64,000 bases of DNA from SCRD01 sp046705285 (lineage in GTDB: Bacteria > Acidobacteriota > Terriglobia > UBA7540), in contig JBJKQK010000033.1 in NCBI GenBank assembly GCA_046705285.1, positions 1-64,000 on the forward strand. Direction: 5' to 3'. Below the pieces are notes generated by a model that searched no databases, was not told the DNA's origin, and saw nothing but the letters and a program-made list of their open reading frames with translations. Numbering within the stretch: the first letter of the stretch is position 1; every line of letters begins with the position of its first letter. Below, one piece after another: positions 35,513-44,620 of this stretch. A program made the position numbers and the translations under genes.

Positions 35513-36472
35513 TCAAAACATCTGCGTTCGCCACAAGTCGTGGATGTGGACTACGCCTTCGAGGCGGCCCTCGCCGTCCACAACCATCAGCGAAGTGATC
35601 CGGCGGCTTTCCATGGCGTTCAGGGCGCGCGTGGCCAGTTCTCTGCGTCCGACGGTGACGGGCGTGCGCGTCATGAGGTCGGCTGCGCAGTGTTCCAAGG
35701 CGTGGTGGCCCTGGCGCTGGAAAAAGCGACGCAGGTCTCCGTCGGAGATCACGCCGGCTAGATGGCCGTCGCTCTCGACCACCGCAGTGTGGCCCAACCC
35801 CTTTTTGCTGATTTCGTAGATCACATCGGGCAGCGTCGTCTCGGGATTGACACGCGGGACCTCATTCCCGGTGTGCATCACGTTCTCAACGCGCCGCAGC
35901 CGCACGCCGAGGCCGCCGCCCGGATGGAGCGCCGCGTAATCCTCTTCCTTGAAGCCACGCTTTTCCAGCAGCGCCATGGCCAGCGCATCGCCCACCGCCA
36001 GCATCGCCGTGGTTGAGGCTGTGGGAGCAAGTCCCAGCGGGCAAGCTTCCTCGCTGATGCTCACGTCAATCACCACGTCACTGGCTTGCCCGAGCGTCGA
36101 AGCAGGCTGTCCCGTAAGCAAAATCAACTGGATGGCAAGGCGCTTGACCGTGTCGAGCAACCGCAGCAGTTCTTCGGTTTCGCCGCTGTAGGAGAGCGCC
36201 ATCAACACGTCATTGGGGACCAGGCGCCCAAGATCACCGTGCAGCGCTTCAGCCGGGTGAAGAAAGAAAGAGGGTGTTCCAGTACTTGAAAAAGTGGCCG
36301 AAATCTTCTGGCCGATCAGGCCGGACTTCCCCATGCCCGCCACGACCAGGCGGCCGCGGCAAGCCAGGATCGTTTCGACCGCGCGCTCGAAACTCACATC
36401 CAGCCGGCCAACCAGCTCGGCGATGGCACGAGCTTCGATTTCAAGGACTCTTCTACCCGTTTCGAGACTCAT
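35513..36472 (-). CDS. kdsD: Arabinose-5-phosphate isomerase (KpsF/GutQ type)
   Basis: A 319-residue enzyme that turns ribulose-5-phosphate into arabinose-5-phosphate, the precursor of KDO. An N-terminal SIS domain (GMGKSGLIGQKISATFSSTG, then FFLHPAEALHGDLG) is followed by two CBS domains from about residue 200, which in this family regulate activity. The active-site residues are those of the family. It precedes kdsC. kdsA and pyrG lie 5 kb further on the same strand. Confidence 0.9.
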   Translation of the reverse strand: MSLETGRRVLEIEARAIAELVGRLDVSFERAVETILACRGRLVVAGMGKSGLIGQKISATFSSTGTPSFFLHPAEALHGDLGRLVPNDVLMALSYSGETEELLRLLDTVKRLAIQLILLTGQPASTLGQASDVVIDVSISEEACPLGLAPTASTTAMLAVGDALAMALLEKRGFKEEDYAALHPGGGLGVRLRRVENVMHTGNEVPRVNPETTLPDVIYEISKKGLGHTAVVESDGHLAGVISDGDLRRFFQRQGHHALEHCAADLMTRTPVTVGRRELATRALNAMESRRITSLMVVDGEGRLEGVVHIHDLWRTQMF

Positions 36473-36554
36473 ACGAGTGTCCGCTTAAATCAGGGATGAT
36501 ATCACAGGTGGGAGGCGCGCTGAGGTGCAGCCGGTTGGGGGTGGAATGATCACA

Positions 36555-36585
36555 ATATAGAAAAGGCCGGAAGTCGTCCGGCCTT
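36555..36585 (-). terminator. Rho-independent terminator of the DUF5818-like gene
   Basis: On the minus strand a 9-bp perfect stem (aaggccgga / tccggcctt, 36585-36577 with 36571-36563) around a 5-base loop is followed by ttttctat. It begins 30 bp after the stop codon at 36615 and insulates kdsD from the upstream gene. Confidence 0.85.
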
Positions 36586-36614
36586 AACTGTCCCTGGTTT
36601 CAACTTGAATATTG

Positions 36615-37031
36615 TCAGGCACTGGCTGGCTTGATTTGTGATACCTGGATTCGGTTGTTTTGCGGATTCAGCTTACCCTTGACTTGAACCTTCTTTCCGA
36701 GGAACTTCTTGGCCTTGGCCTGATTGTTCAGTTTGAATGTGAAAATGCCCTCGGTCAGGACATAATGGCCGTTCTTTTTGGCAATGGTGCCCAGAAAAGC
36801 CTGCTGTTGTACTGCTCCCTTCGCAACCTTCTCAGCCTTTTTCTCGGCTTTACTCTGCGTGTGCAGCGGCGCATTCAAACCCGGCAACTTCCGAATGCGA
36901 TAATGCGGTTGTGTCCTCTCGGCATGCGTGTTAGCGTCGGGCACTGCAAAAGCGAAGGGGGATGCAAACTGCACCATCGCAAAGAGGGCTGCGAGAATGA
37001 GCACCATTCCGCTGAAACGAATCGTTTTCAT
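36615..37031 (-). CDS. Small exported protein, DUF5818-like OB-fold
   Basis: A 138-residue exported protein. The start at 37031 has the RBS gaggaggtga; the frame to 37067 would add 12 residues. A signal peptide of about 27 residues (MVLILAALFAMVQFASPFAFA) is cleaved before PDANT. A Lys/Ala-rich linker (KAEKKAEKVAKG) leads to a C-terminal beta domain, FLGTIAKKNGHYVLT and VQVKGKLNPQNNRIQV, that resembles DUF5818. This kind of small exported OB-like protein is frequent in acidobacteria. Function unknown. Confidence 0.65.
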   Translation of the reverse strand: MKTIRFSGMVLILAALFAMVQFASPFAFAVPDANTHAERTQPHYRIRKLPGLNAPLHTQSKAEKKAEKVAKGAVQQQAFLGTIAKKNGHYVLTEGIFTFKLNNQAKAKKFLGKKVQVKGKLNPQNNRIQVSQIKPASA

Positions 37032-37113
37032 CGCTTCACCTCCTCGCTCATGATGGGGGAGTGTCACCTGAGAGGCCGGGTGTTAAAGAGCCCACAGGCG
37101 AATTGCCCCTTTA

Positions 37114-37141
37114 TTTATACGACGATGACGACGCCTTGCAA
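37114..37141 (-). promoter_or_regulatory. Promoter of the DUF5818-like gene
   Basis: Minus strand: ttgcaa at 37141-37136 as -35, 16-bp spacer, tataaa at 37119-37114 as -10. The leader to the ATG at 37031 is about 75 bases. Confidence 0.55.
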
Positions 37142-37240
37142 GGTTGCCAATGCCCACGCAACCGCGTGCGGTCGCCTACAGAAAAAAACATCAGACTTGC
37201 CGCTTGGTTTCAGACAGGGGAGAAGTGTGGCGCAAGCACT

Positions 37241-37900
37241 CTAACCATCTAACGCGAATTCGATGAGAGACTTGTTGACCATCATTTCGCCGTTGTAGTG
37301 AACAAATCCTCTTTTTCGAAATTGGTTCATGAGGGTGCTGACCTGCGCTCGGGTGGCTCCGATCATCTGGGCAAGGGTTTCCTGGGTAAGCCGGGGGATA
37401 ACCGTTCCCGACCGCTGTCTCTTGCCGGCCCGAGCCAGCAACAGAAGGGCCCGAGCCAGTCGCTTGTCCGCGGAATCGAGGATCTGGCTGGCAAGATCTC
37501 CTTCGAGACGAACCTTGCGCGTCAAAAGAAAGGAGAGGAAAAATTCGGAAAGTCTCTGTTCACTGCGGAGCATGCTTGCCATCGCCGCTTTCTCCACCCG
37601 GACAACTGTGGAGTCGCGTGTCGCTGAGGCCGTGCCAATGCGGCTGCCCTGTCCGACGAGACATCCTTCACCGAGGAAGTCGCCGGGTGCCAAGATGCCG
37701 ATGATCGCCTCTTTCCCTCTTGGGGAACAGACAGTCAGAGTCACCTGGCCGGCCTGCAGGTAATAGACCGCGTCAGCGGCGTCTCCCTGAGCATAGATTG
37801 TTGTCCCTTTTGGGTACTGAAGGACTGATTTTACTCTGCGAAGCTTTCCGAAGAAAGAGGCTGGCTCAAACCCGACAATTCGCTGACGCCGGAGCGGCAT
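37241..37900 (-). CDS. Crp/Fnr family transcriptional regulator
   Basis: A 219-residue regulator with a cyclic-nucleotide-binding-type beta-roll (GTTIYAQGDAADAVYYLQAG, GDFLGEGCLVGQ) and a C-terminal winged helix (LTQETLAQMIGATRAQVSTLMNQF). There is no N-terminal Cys cluster, so it is not an FNR-type oxygen sensor. The start at 37900 has a purine-rich gaggggg before it; the longer frame begins with a TTG. The E-R contact pair of cAMP sites is not clear, so the ligand cannot be predicted. Neighbours are a receiver-like protein upstream and the DUF5818-like gene downstream. Confidence 0.85.
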   Translation of the reverse strand: MPLRRQRIVGFEPASFFGKLRRVKSVLQYPKGTTIYAQGDAADAVYYLQAGQVTLTVCSPRGKEAIIGILAPGDFLGEGCLVGQGSRIGTASATRDSTVVRVEKAAMASMLRSEQRLSEFFLSFLLTRKVRLEGDLASQILDSADKRLARALLLLARAGKRQRSGTVIPRLTQETLAQMIGATRAQVSTLMNQFRKRGFVHYNGEMMVNKSLIEFALDG

Positions 37901-37950
37901 ACTCCACCCCCTCGGGGGAGCTTCCTGCGTCAATTGATCCTGCTGTCTGA

Positions 37951-38154
37951 CTACCGCACTACCCTACCTTTAGTTTAGCAGAACCTGCCGGAGGTTCAAG
38001 CTCCGGCGAAGGAAACTGTGTCGACCGAAAAGATCTCGTCCTTTCGCTTCTACCCGAAAATGATCCCAACTACACACGGGTCATGGTTCGGTCAGGCCAC
38101 AACGGATGGGTAAGGGAAAAGGCAGGCTGTTTCATGAACTTCCTTTATCTATGA
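37951..38154 (+). other. Possible remnant of an SH3-like coding sequence in the Crp/Fnr upstream gap
   Basis: The frame is open from 37951 to the TGA at 38152-38154, and only its last 23 codons follow an ATG (38083). The residues NYTRVMVRSGHNGWVREKAG have the look of a bacterial SH3-like strand pair with the G-W-V turn. No start or RBS fits. A 7-bp inverted repeat (gccggag/ctccggc, 37987-38007) lies inside. Between 37901 and 38242 I see no intact gene; this may be a decayed gene or chance. Confidence 0.25.
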
Positions 38155-38242
38155 GGTGAGTCCGATGGGACTCTGGGGTCCTGACACCGGTATCAAACAG
38201 GCAGGCTACTTCCCCGTGTCCGCAATTCTGCGCCAAAGCGGC

Positions 38243-38857
38243 CTAGGCCACGGTTGTATCCTGGAAATTCCCTGAAAACCTATGGGCCCGTTGTTTATGA
38301 CATGAGTAAATCGCATTGACAATGATGTAGCCGAGTTCTACCGTACGGAATGGGGGAACCACAAAGTCGAACGCTCCAGCCTCAAGCGTATCCAGATAAA
38401 GATGCACATCCACGAACCTGGAAACTACGATCACCTCGGCACCGGCAGGAACCTGCTGACCCATCTGAAGCACCAGCTTCCAGTCACCGTCGGGAAGTCG
38501 AAGGTTGGTAAAGATAACCTCGGGCGTGGTGCTGCGCCCGATTTCATGCTCGACTTCCAGGCAGCTCTTCACGGGTCGGATTTCCAACGGGCAAGGATCC
38601 AAGGCTTGACTCAGCCCCTCCATCACCTCATCCCCGCTAGAAACAAGGATGATGTGCGGCAAATCTCCCGGCTCGACACAGGCACAGCCGTGGAGAGCCA
38701 ATCGTCCACTGTCAGGCCGCTCCGAAACGCACGTAACAACGTCAGTCTGCCGGGGCAAAGGAGTCGGACATTCCTGGGAGGTTTGCCCTTTTCTTGCAGA
38801 ATAACCTTTGAGAGAGGATGCGGTCTCTCCCCGAATTTGTTTGGGCGCTGTAGCCAT
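38243..38857 (-). CDS. Receiver-like protein lacking phosphorylation residues (pseudo-receiver)
   Basis: A 204-residue protein with an unstructured N-terminal 60 residues and a CheY-like fold at about 66-185. In the usual receiver an acidic pair, a phospho-acceptor Asp, a Ser/Thr and a Lys are needed. Here the pair is Ser73-Ser74 (ILVSSGDEV), the acceptor is Asn118 (FTNLRLPDGDW), Ser146 is kept (VIVVSRF), and Lys is replaced by Pro168 (VVPPF). It cannot be phosphorylated in the normal way. RBS gaggag precedes the ATG at 38857. It has no output domain, so it probably acts by protein binding. Confidence 0.8.
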   Translation of the reverse strand: MATAPKQIRGETASSLKGYSARKGQTSQECPTPLPRQTDVVTCVSERPDSGRLALHGCACVEPGDLPHIILVSSGDEVMEGLSQALDPCPLEIRPVKSCLEVEHEIGRSTTPEVIFTNLRLPDGDWKLVLQMGQQVPAGAEVIVVSRFVDVHLYLDTLEAGAFDFVVPPFRTVELGYIIVNAIYSCHKQRAHRFSGNFQDTTVA

Positions 38858-39132
38858 TGGAGTGTCTCCTCTTTCCGATGACGGCGGTGTGGGACACGGC
38901 GTCCGTACCTCTTCGTTCGGGCGCTGGTTCGCGCTCAGGGGCCCCTGCCGTACCCCATGTTAGCTCATTTCTTGCTTAGATGGATATTATTAGTCTGGCA
39001 AAATGTTGTCTGTATAAAATTGAACAATCTGGGAAATCACTCTCGAGTGCCGTGGAACCCATTGACGCGGCCCGGCGTCAGCAAAGCGGCCATGAGATTG
39101 ATTTGCCAATATGACCGCTAATGAGGGAGACA

Positions 39133-39537
39133 ATGATGACCAGGTTTGAAACAAAGTGCCTTCCTAAGGAACACGACGTGGTGACGACGGACGGCTCTGA
39201 TGTCAGGATTCTGCTGAAGCTCAAAAGTGGAGAGATGGCGCACTTTGAGCTGGGGCCGGGGGAAACCTCGCGCGCTATCACTCACAAAACAATCGAGGAG
39301 ATTTGGTTCTTCCTTTCCGGGCGGGGTGAAATGTGGCGCGAGCAGGACGGCGAATCTCTGATCGTGGACCTCTACCCAGGGGTCTGCCTGACCGTACCGT
39401 TGGGCACCCGCTTCCAGTACCGCTGTATAGGCAAGGAACCGTTGGCCGCCATCGGGGCCGTCATGCCCCCCTGGCCAGGAGAAGGCGAGGCCGTACTCGT
39501 AAATGGGCCGTGGCAGGCAACGGCTGGTGGTAAATAA
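39133..39537 (+). CDS. Small cupin-fold protein
   Basis: A 135-residue single-domain cupin. The first cupin motif includes LGPGETSRAITHKTIEEIWFF and the second, PGVCLTVPLGTRFQYRC. The metal site appears incomplete: only one His is clear, and the Glu pair (EEIW) may replace others. The start is set at the ATG pair at 39133/39136, which follow agggag; the ATG at 39121 is the longest option. The upstream 38858-39132 gap shows no further gene. The function is unknown. Confidence 0.7.
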   Translation: MMTRFETKCLPKEHDVVTTDGSDVRILLKLKSGEMAHFELGPGETSRAITHKTIEEIWFFLSGRGEMWREQDGESLIVDLYPGVCLTVPLGTRFQYRCIGKEPLAAIGAVMPPWPGEGEAVLVNGPWQATAGGK

Positions 39538-39694
39538 GTCTGGCTACAAACCCGCTGTGTGCGGGCTGGTTCCGACGGGCTGTCAGGCCTCAGAGCTCTA
39601 TTTCTTGAGCGCGAAAGGCTGAAAGGAGAGCGCGAATTCTTCGGCGAGGCTGAGCTGACGGTCTCCTCAGCACAGGCTTATCCCGCGATGGCAA

Positions 39695-41485
39695 CTACCC
39701 TGTGGTCTCCGCTTCCTCGACAAAGAGGGTGGTACGGTTGCGGCCGGCGCGTTTGGACTCATAGAGGGCGCGGTCACTGGCGTGCAACATCTCCTCTAAT
39801 GAGTGTCCGTGCTCCGGATAGACCGCGATACCGAGGCTAACGGTAAGCTGAGGCACGGGGTTTCCCTCAATACGTGGCATGGCCATGTGGGCGACGGCCT
39901 TGCGGATGCGCTCCGCCACCACCTGGCAGGCATTGGCTCCAGTGTCGGGAAGCAGGATTACAAACTCCTCGCCACCAAGGCGGGCGGTCAAATTGGTCTC
40001 GCGCATGGACTGGGTGACGGTCTTGGCAAACTGCTGCAGAATGCGGTCGCCCACCTCATGCCCGTAAACGTCGTTGATGCTTTTAAAGTGATCAAGGTCC
40101 AGCATGATAAAGCCCAGTGGGGTGTTCTTGCGCCGGGCCATGGCCATCAGTTTGCGGGCATAATCTTTGCAGAAGCGGCGGTTATAGAGTCCGGTGAGTG
40201 GATCGATATTGGCCTGTTCGCGCATGGTCTGGAGAAGCTGGAGGTTGGAAAGCACAGATGCGGTGGTGCTGAGGTAACTTTCCAGAAGACTTTCGCGCTC
40301 CGGTGTCCAGAAGCCCGCCTCCCCCTGCAGGCGCACGGCCCCGATGATAATGCCACCTGCAATCAGAGGGCCGCAGTAATAGCTGCCCGCCGCAGGCAGC
40401 GCAAACTTCCCCGGGCAGAGCGGTTCCACGCTGACGTCGTTCACCCGGAATGGGCGACCCATGCGCACCGCTTTGCAACTGTGCCTGCCTTCGATCACCG
40501 GCCACTCCCGTACCTCGCTCGGCAAGGGCGTGAGAGAAGCCACGACCTCGAGGAAATCCTCTTCCGGACGAAGCTTGAAAATGATGACCTGATTCGGATG
40601 GAAACGGTCGCGGAGGGCATGCAAGATATGATCATACACTTCGCTCTCTGAAGTGCACTCAGTGACAGCCTCAGAAAAACGCTTGATGGCAGCCAGTTCT
40701 TCCCGGTCCTGGCGCAAAGCCTGGACCATGTGAAGGAAACTGCGGGAGAGTACGCCGAACTCGTTCTGGCTTTCCGGAGGCAGCACGGGATCAAAATCTC
40801 CCTGGCGAACCCGATCTGAGGCGGCAATCATCTGGTTAACAGGCTGTGCGATGCGCTGGCTGATAACGCGAATCAGCATCATGAGCAGTGCGACTAAGAC
40901 TATGGCCAGAACGATACCCGACACCAGAGCGTGATGGAAAACTCGCTGACTCTGGTTTTTTCTGCCCGCGGCAGCAGCCTGACTGATACGCCGGAATTCC
41001 TTGAGGTCGGTCAGGATTCCCACAAGGTTCTTGCTTCCTTCCAGCATTGCAACTGTGGCCTTGCTGGACTGGCCCGCCTCGACTTTTTGAATCAGCGGAC
41101 CTGCCCACTGGCTTTCCCACTGATCGACCCGTTTCCGGATATTCTCCAGACGGGAGGCCATGGATGGAACGCCGGACTCAATATCTCCGAGAGTCTCAAA
41201 ATCCTGAAGGACAGAGGCTGATGCCGACTGGTATTCATCCCGGAACGACTGTCGGCCGGTCAGGACGTAACCCTGGACGCTTCCGGACATTTCCCTGATC
41301 CCTTGCAGCAAGGAATCGGTGTGCATGGCGGCCAGTTCATTGCGATCCGCGGAAAGCTGAATCCGGCCGACCTGCCAGTAGCTAAAGAGAGACAGGCCCA
41401 TGACCGCAAGCAGAACAAACAGCACAGGCAGTGTGAAAAGAAGTACCTGGTCTCGGATTTTGAGATTTCCCAGCGAGAATCCCAT
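39695..41485 (-). CDS. Membrane-bound GGDEF diguanylate cyclase with CHASE3-like, HAMP and GAF domains
   Basis: A 596-residue signalling protein that makes cyclic di-GMP. Membrane helices at about 13-35 and 186-206 enclose a CHASE3-like periplasmic sensor (GSVQGYVLTGRQSFRDEY). A HAMP linker (207-262), a GAF domain (265-415) and a GGDEF domain follow. The active site is GGEEF at 504-508. Nine residues before it the inhibitory I-site RxxD reads RETN (495-498), so product feedback is probably lost. Its ligand is unknown. It is transcribed in the same direction as kdsA, but 213 bp separates them. Confidence 0.9.
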   Translation of the reverse strand: MGFSLGNLKIRDQVLLFTLPVLFVLLAVMGLSLFSYWQVGRIQLSADRNELAAMHTDSLLQGIREMSGSVQGYVLTGRQSFRDEYQSASASVLQDFETLGDIESGVPSMASRLENIRKRVDQWESQWAGPLIQKVEAGQSSKATVAMLEGSKNLVGILTDLKEFRRISQAAAAGRKNQSQRVFHHALVSGIVLAIVLVALLMMLIRVISQRIAQPVNQMIAASDRVRQGDFDPVLPPESQNEFGVLSRSFLHMVQALRQDREELAAIKRFSEAVTECTSESEVYDHILHALRDRFHPNQVIIFKLRPEEDFLEVVASLTPLPSEVREWPVIEGRHSCKAVRMGRPFRVNDVSVEPLCPGKFALPAAGSYYCGPLIAGGIIIGAVRLQGEAGFWTPERESLLESYLSTTASVLSNLQLLQTMREQANIDPLTGLYNRRFCKDYARKLMAMARRKNTPLGFIMLDLDHFKSINDVYGHEVGDRILQQFAKTVTQSMRETNLTARLGGEEFVILLPDTGANACQVVAERIRKAVAHMAMPRIEGNPVPQLTVSLGIAVYPEHGHSLEEMLHASDRALYESKRAGRNRTTLFVEEAETTG

Positions 41486-41698
41486 CGCCTGTCTCAGTTC
41501 TTCTGCCGTATTGCTGACTGCAGCGGACCCGACCGGACGGCCGTTGCCTACGTCTATTCGATCACCAAATCACACTTTTGGCACACAAATCCCGACGTGA
41601 ATTGATGAGCGGCCCAACCCGGCAGGAAAGGACGATTGTTCCGCTTATACGCTCGGCCTGCTACACCAAAAGATACATCGTCAACCCGTTGGAAATCT

Positions 41699-42526
41699 TC
41701 AATGCATACGCCTGACAAAGTTTCCAAGATCCCGTAGCCTTCGGGCCAAGGGAGCGAAGGCCTGTAGATTCAACGAGGAGGAGCCATCGGAGAGGGCCTT
41801 TTCGGGATGATCGTGCACTTCCATGAAGATGCCGTCCGCTCCTGCCGCAACACCCGCGCGGGCAAGTGTCTCAATAAATTGCGGCTGTCCCCCGCTTCGG
41901 CTTCCCTCACCGCCCGGCAACTGCAACGCGTGCGTGCAATCGAGCACAACCGGGTATCCCCAAGCCCTCATGACAGCTAGGCCCCGCATGTCGACCACCA
42001 GGTTGTTATATCCGAATGTCGTTCCGCGCTCCGTGATCAGAATGCGGCGATTTCCGGCCTTCTCGATTTTCTCGACGGCGTTGCGCATGTCCCACGGCGA
42101 CATGAATTGGCCTTTCTTGATGTTGACGGCCGCACCGGAGCGTCCGGCTGTTTCCAGCAGGTCGGTCTGCCGGGAGAGGAAAGCCGGAATTTGCAGCACG
42201 TCACAGACTTCCGCTGCCGGCGCAACCTGGCTGACATCGTGAACATCAGTCAGGACCGGAACGCCGATTTCACCCCGGACACGGCTGAGGATCTGAAGGC
42301 CGCGCTCAAGGCCCGGACCGCGATATGACGAAGCCGAAGTGCGGTTGGCCTTGTCAAAAGAAGCTTTGAAGATGTAGGGAATGCCAAGCCGGCGCGCCAA
42401 GGTGCTGAGGCGCCGGGCCATCATCAGAGCGTGCGCCTCGCTTTCAATAACGCACGGGCCAGCAATCAGGAAGAGCGAACGTCCCTGAGCCAGTGAGATC
42501 CTGCCAATACGAACCACACGTTTCAT
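41699..42526 (-). CDS. kdsA: 3-deoxy-8-phosphooctulonate synthase (KDO-8-P synthase)
   Basis: A 275-residue TIM-barrel aldolase that condenses arabinose-5-phosphate with phosphoenolpyruvate. The diagnostic N terminus is LFLIAGPCVIESE, with KASFDKANRTS for PEP binding, and the C-terminal part has GGQPQFIETLARAG and the metal-binding EVHDHPEKALSDG. The metal-binding Cys of class II enzymes is represented by the GPCVIES cysteine. It lies 114 bp after pyrG, an association that recurs in Gram-negative bacteria because both feed CMP-KDO synthesis. Confidence 0.93.
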   Translation of the reverse strand: MKRVVRIGRISLAQGRSLFLIAGPCVIESEAHALMMARRLSTLARRLGIPYIFKASFDKANRTSASSYRGPGLERGLQILSRVRGEIGVPVLTDVHDVSQVAPAAEVCDVLQIPAFLSRQTDLLETAGRSGAAVNIKKGQFMSPWDMRNAVEKIEKAGNRRILITERGTTFGYNNLVVDMRGLAVMRAWGYPVVLDCTHALQLPGGEGSRSGGQPQFIETLARAGVAAGADGIFMEVHDHPEKALSDGSSSLNLQAFAPLARRLRDLGNFVRRMH

Positions 42527-42640
42527 ACGCGATCTGACAACCCAATGAAAGGCCCGGCCGTGTCCCTTCAGCCCCAGTCTTCAGGGTGGCAAGTCGTCCA
42601 ATTCAAGGAAGGCCGCTGATGCCTGGCACTCCAATGCGTC

Positions 42641-44314
42641 CTACCCGGAAGGCTGGGTACTTTTCTCAATCAACTGCCCGGCGGAAGAGGCTGACCCTGC
42701 AGCAGCCGGCTGCCGCTCACGGCGATGGACCAGCGCCGCGCCAACAAAGGCCTTGAAAAGCGGATGCGGCTCAAGCGGACGAGATTTGAACTCGGGATGG
42801 AACTGACATCCCAGAAACCACGGGTGGTCGTGAATTTCCACGATTTCAACATAGGTTCCATCCGGTGTCTCTCCGGCAATATCGAGCCCATTCGCCACCA
42901 GCGTCGCTTCATATTCGCGGTTGAATTCATAGCGATGGCGGTGCCGCTCCGAGATTTCAAACTGGCCGTAGGCCTGATGAGCAAAAGAACCGGGCTTGAG
43001 CCTGGCAGTCCAGGCCCCCAGACGCATGGTGCCGCCCAGTTCATCAATGCCCCGCAATTCACGCAGCTTGTAGATGACGCGGTGCGGCGTGGAGGGGTCA
43101 AACTCCGAACTGTCCGCTCCCTGCAGCCCGCAAACATTACGCGCAAATTCAATGACGGCGCACTGCATGCCAAGGCAGATTCCAAGGAACGGCACCTTCT
43201 GCGTCCGTGCAAACGTGATGCCGCGGAGCATTCCCGGAATGCCTCTCTTGCCAAATCCGCCAGGAACAAGAATTCCATCAAAACCCTCAAGCTGAGACTC
43301 CCAGCCTTCGCCTTCGAGGCCCTCGGCCTCAAGCCAGACCACGTTGACGCGGACGTTGTTGGCAATACCGCCGTGGACCAGAGCTTCATTGAGACTCTTG
43401 TAAGAATCCTGGAACTCGACGTACTTGCCCACAATCGCAATCGAGACCTCGTCCTGGAGGCCGCGCAACCGTTCGACCAGATCGCGCCAGGGTTTCAGAT
43501 TGCATTCGGCGGGCTCTATATCCCAGCAACGAAGGATCTGGGCGTCAAGTCCTTCGCCGGCCAGCACAATCGGCACTTCGTAGATGTTGCCAACATCCTT
43601 GGCAGTGATAACCGCGTCCCTTGGAACGCTGCAAAACAGCGCGATCTTGGCCTTCAGATCCGAGGGGAGAAAACGATCGGTACGGCATAGAAGGATGTCC
43701 GGCTGAATACCGATTTCACGCAATTCCCTGACGGAGTGCTGGGTGGGCTTCGTCTTCAGCTCGCCGGACGCACCAATATAGGGGACGAGGGTAAGGTGGA
43801 CAAAAACCACGTTTTCACGTCCCTGCTCCTGGCGCATCTGGCGGATGGCCTCGAGAAACGGCAGCGATTCAATGTCGCCCACGGTGCCACCGATTTCCAC
43901 GATCGCCACATCCACGTCAGCAGCAACTCTTCGAATGGCGGCCTTGATTTCGTCTGTGACGTGGGGAATCACTTGAACGGTTTTTCCCAGGTAATCGCCT
44001 CGCCGCTCCTTGGTGATAATGGTCTCGTAAATACGGCCCGCCGTGCAGTTATTTTCCCGGCGCATCCGTGCATGAGTGTAACGCTCGTAGTGGCCCAGAT
44101 CCAGATCCGTCTCGGCTCCGTCGTCGGTCACAAAAACCTCGCCGTGCTGAAAAGGGCTCATGGTTCCAGGATCGACGTTCAGATAGGGATCAAATTTAAG
44201 CAGGTTGACCTTCAAGCCCCGAGCCTCCAGCAGGCACCCGATCGAGGCCGAGGCCAGACCTTTCCCCAGCGAACTGACCACCCCACCGGTGACAAAAATG
44301 TACTTGGCGCTCAT
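42641..44314 (-). CDS. pyrG: CTP synthase
   Basis: A 557-residue cytoplasmic enzyme that aminates UTP to CTP with glutamine. The N-terminal synthetase domain starts KYIFVTGGVVSSLGKGLASAS and contains the UTP-binding region. The C-terminal glutaminase domain has the nucleophile Cys in LGICLGMQCAVIEF and the His-Glu pair in CQFHPEFKSRPLEP. The last 20 or so residues are a disordered, Ser/Ala-rich tail (AAAGSASSAGQL) not typical of the family. CTP from this enzyme activates KDO as CMP-KDO, matching the kdsA neighbour. Confidence 0.95.
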   Translation of the reverse strand: MSAKYIFVTGGVVSSLGKGLASASIGCLLEARGLKVNLLKFDPYLNVDPGTMSPFQHGEVFVTDDGAETDLDLGHYERYTHARMRRENNCTAGRIYETIITKERRGDYLGKTVQVIPHVTDEIKAAIRRVAADVDVAIVEIGGTVGDIESLPFLEAIRQMRQEQGRENVVFVHLTLVPYIGASGELKTKPTQHSVRELREIGIQPDILLCRTDRFLPSDLKAKIALFCSVPRDAVITAKDVGNIYEVPIVLAGEGLDAQILRCWDIEPAECNLKPWRDLVERLRGLQDEVSIAIVGKYVEFQDSYKSLNEALVHGGIANNVRVNVVWLEAEGLEGEGWESQLEGFDGILVPGGFGKRGIPGMLRGITFARTQKVPFLGICLGMQCAVIEFARNVCGLQGADSSEFDPSTPHRVIYKLRELRGIDELGGTMRLGAWTARLKPGSFAHQAYGQFEISERHRHRYEFNREYEATLVANGLDIAGETPDGTYVEIVEIHDHPWFLGCQFHPEFKSRPLEPHPLFKAFVGAALVHRRERQPAAAGSASSAGQLIEKSTQPSG

Positions 44315-44620
44315 GATTCTCCTTTACGGTATCGGCTAAAAAACACAGAGTAATTAATGCTCATGCAGGAGGATTTTGGTCTGTTCTTCTTTGTGCACAT
44401 TCACTCTAATTTGGAAGGCCAATGTATCGCTCATTATGGTTTCAAGCGCGAGTTGTTGTCAACGGCAAAACCGGAGCCGATTGCGGCCGTAAGCTTCAGG
44501 GATATATCAATTGGTGGAGTGTCTCTTCCGAAGCGCTTGTGTTAAAATGCAGTTAGGTCATGCCGGGTCTGAGGCTGTCGAGGGGGCGAACAACGGCTGA
44601 GACCAAAGGAAGGTGCCTGG
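44315..44620. other. Divergent intergenic region between pyrG and the VWFA pair
   Basis: 306 bp with no supported gene (a short frame at 44357-44545 has no RBS or family signature). AT-rich -10-like bases ttaaaat occur near 44542, but I find no -35 at fitting distance. The only firm element is the RBS aaggaagg before the ATG at 44621. Confidence 0.5.
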
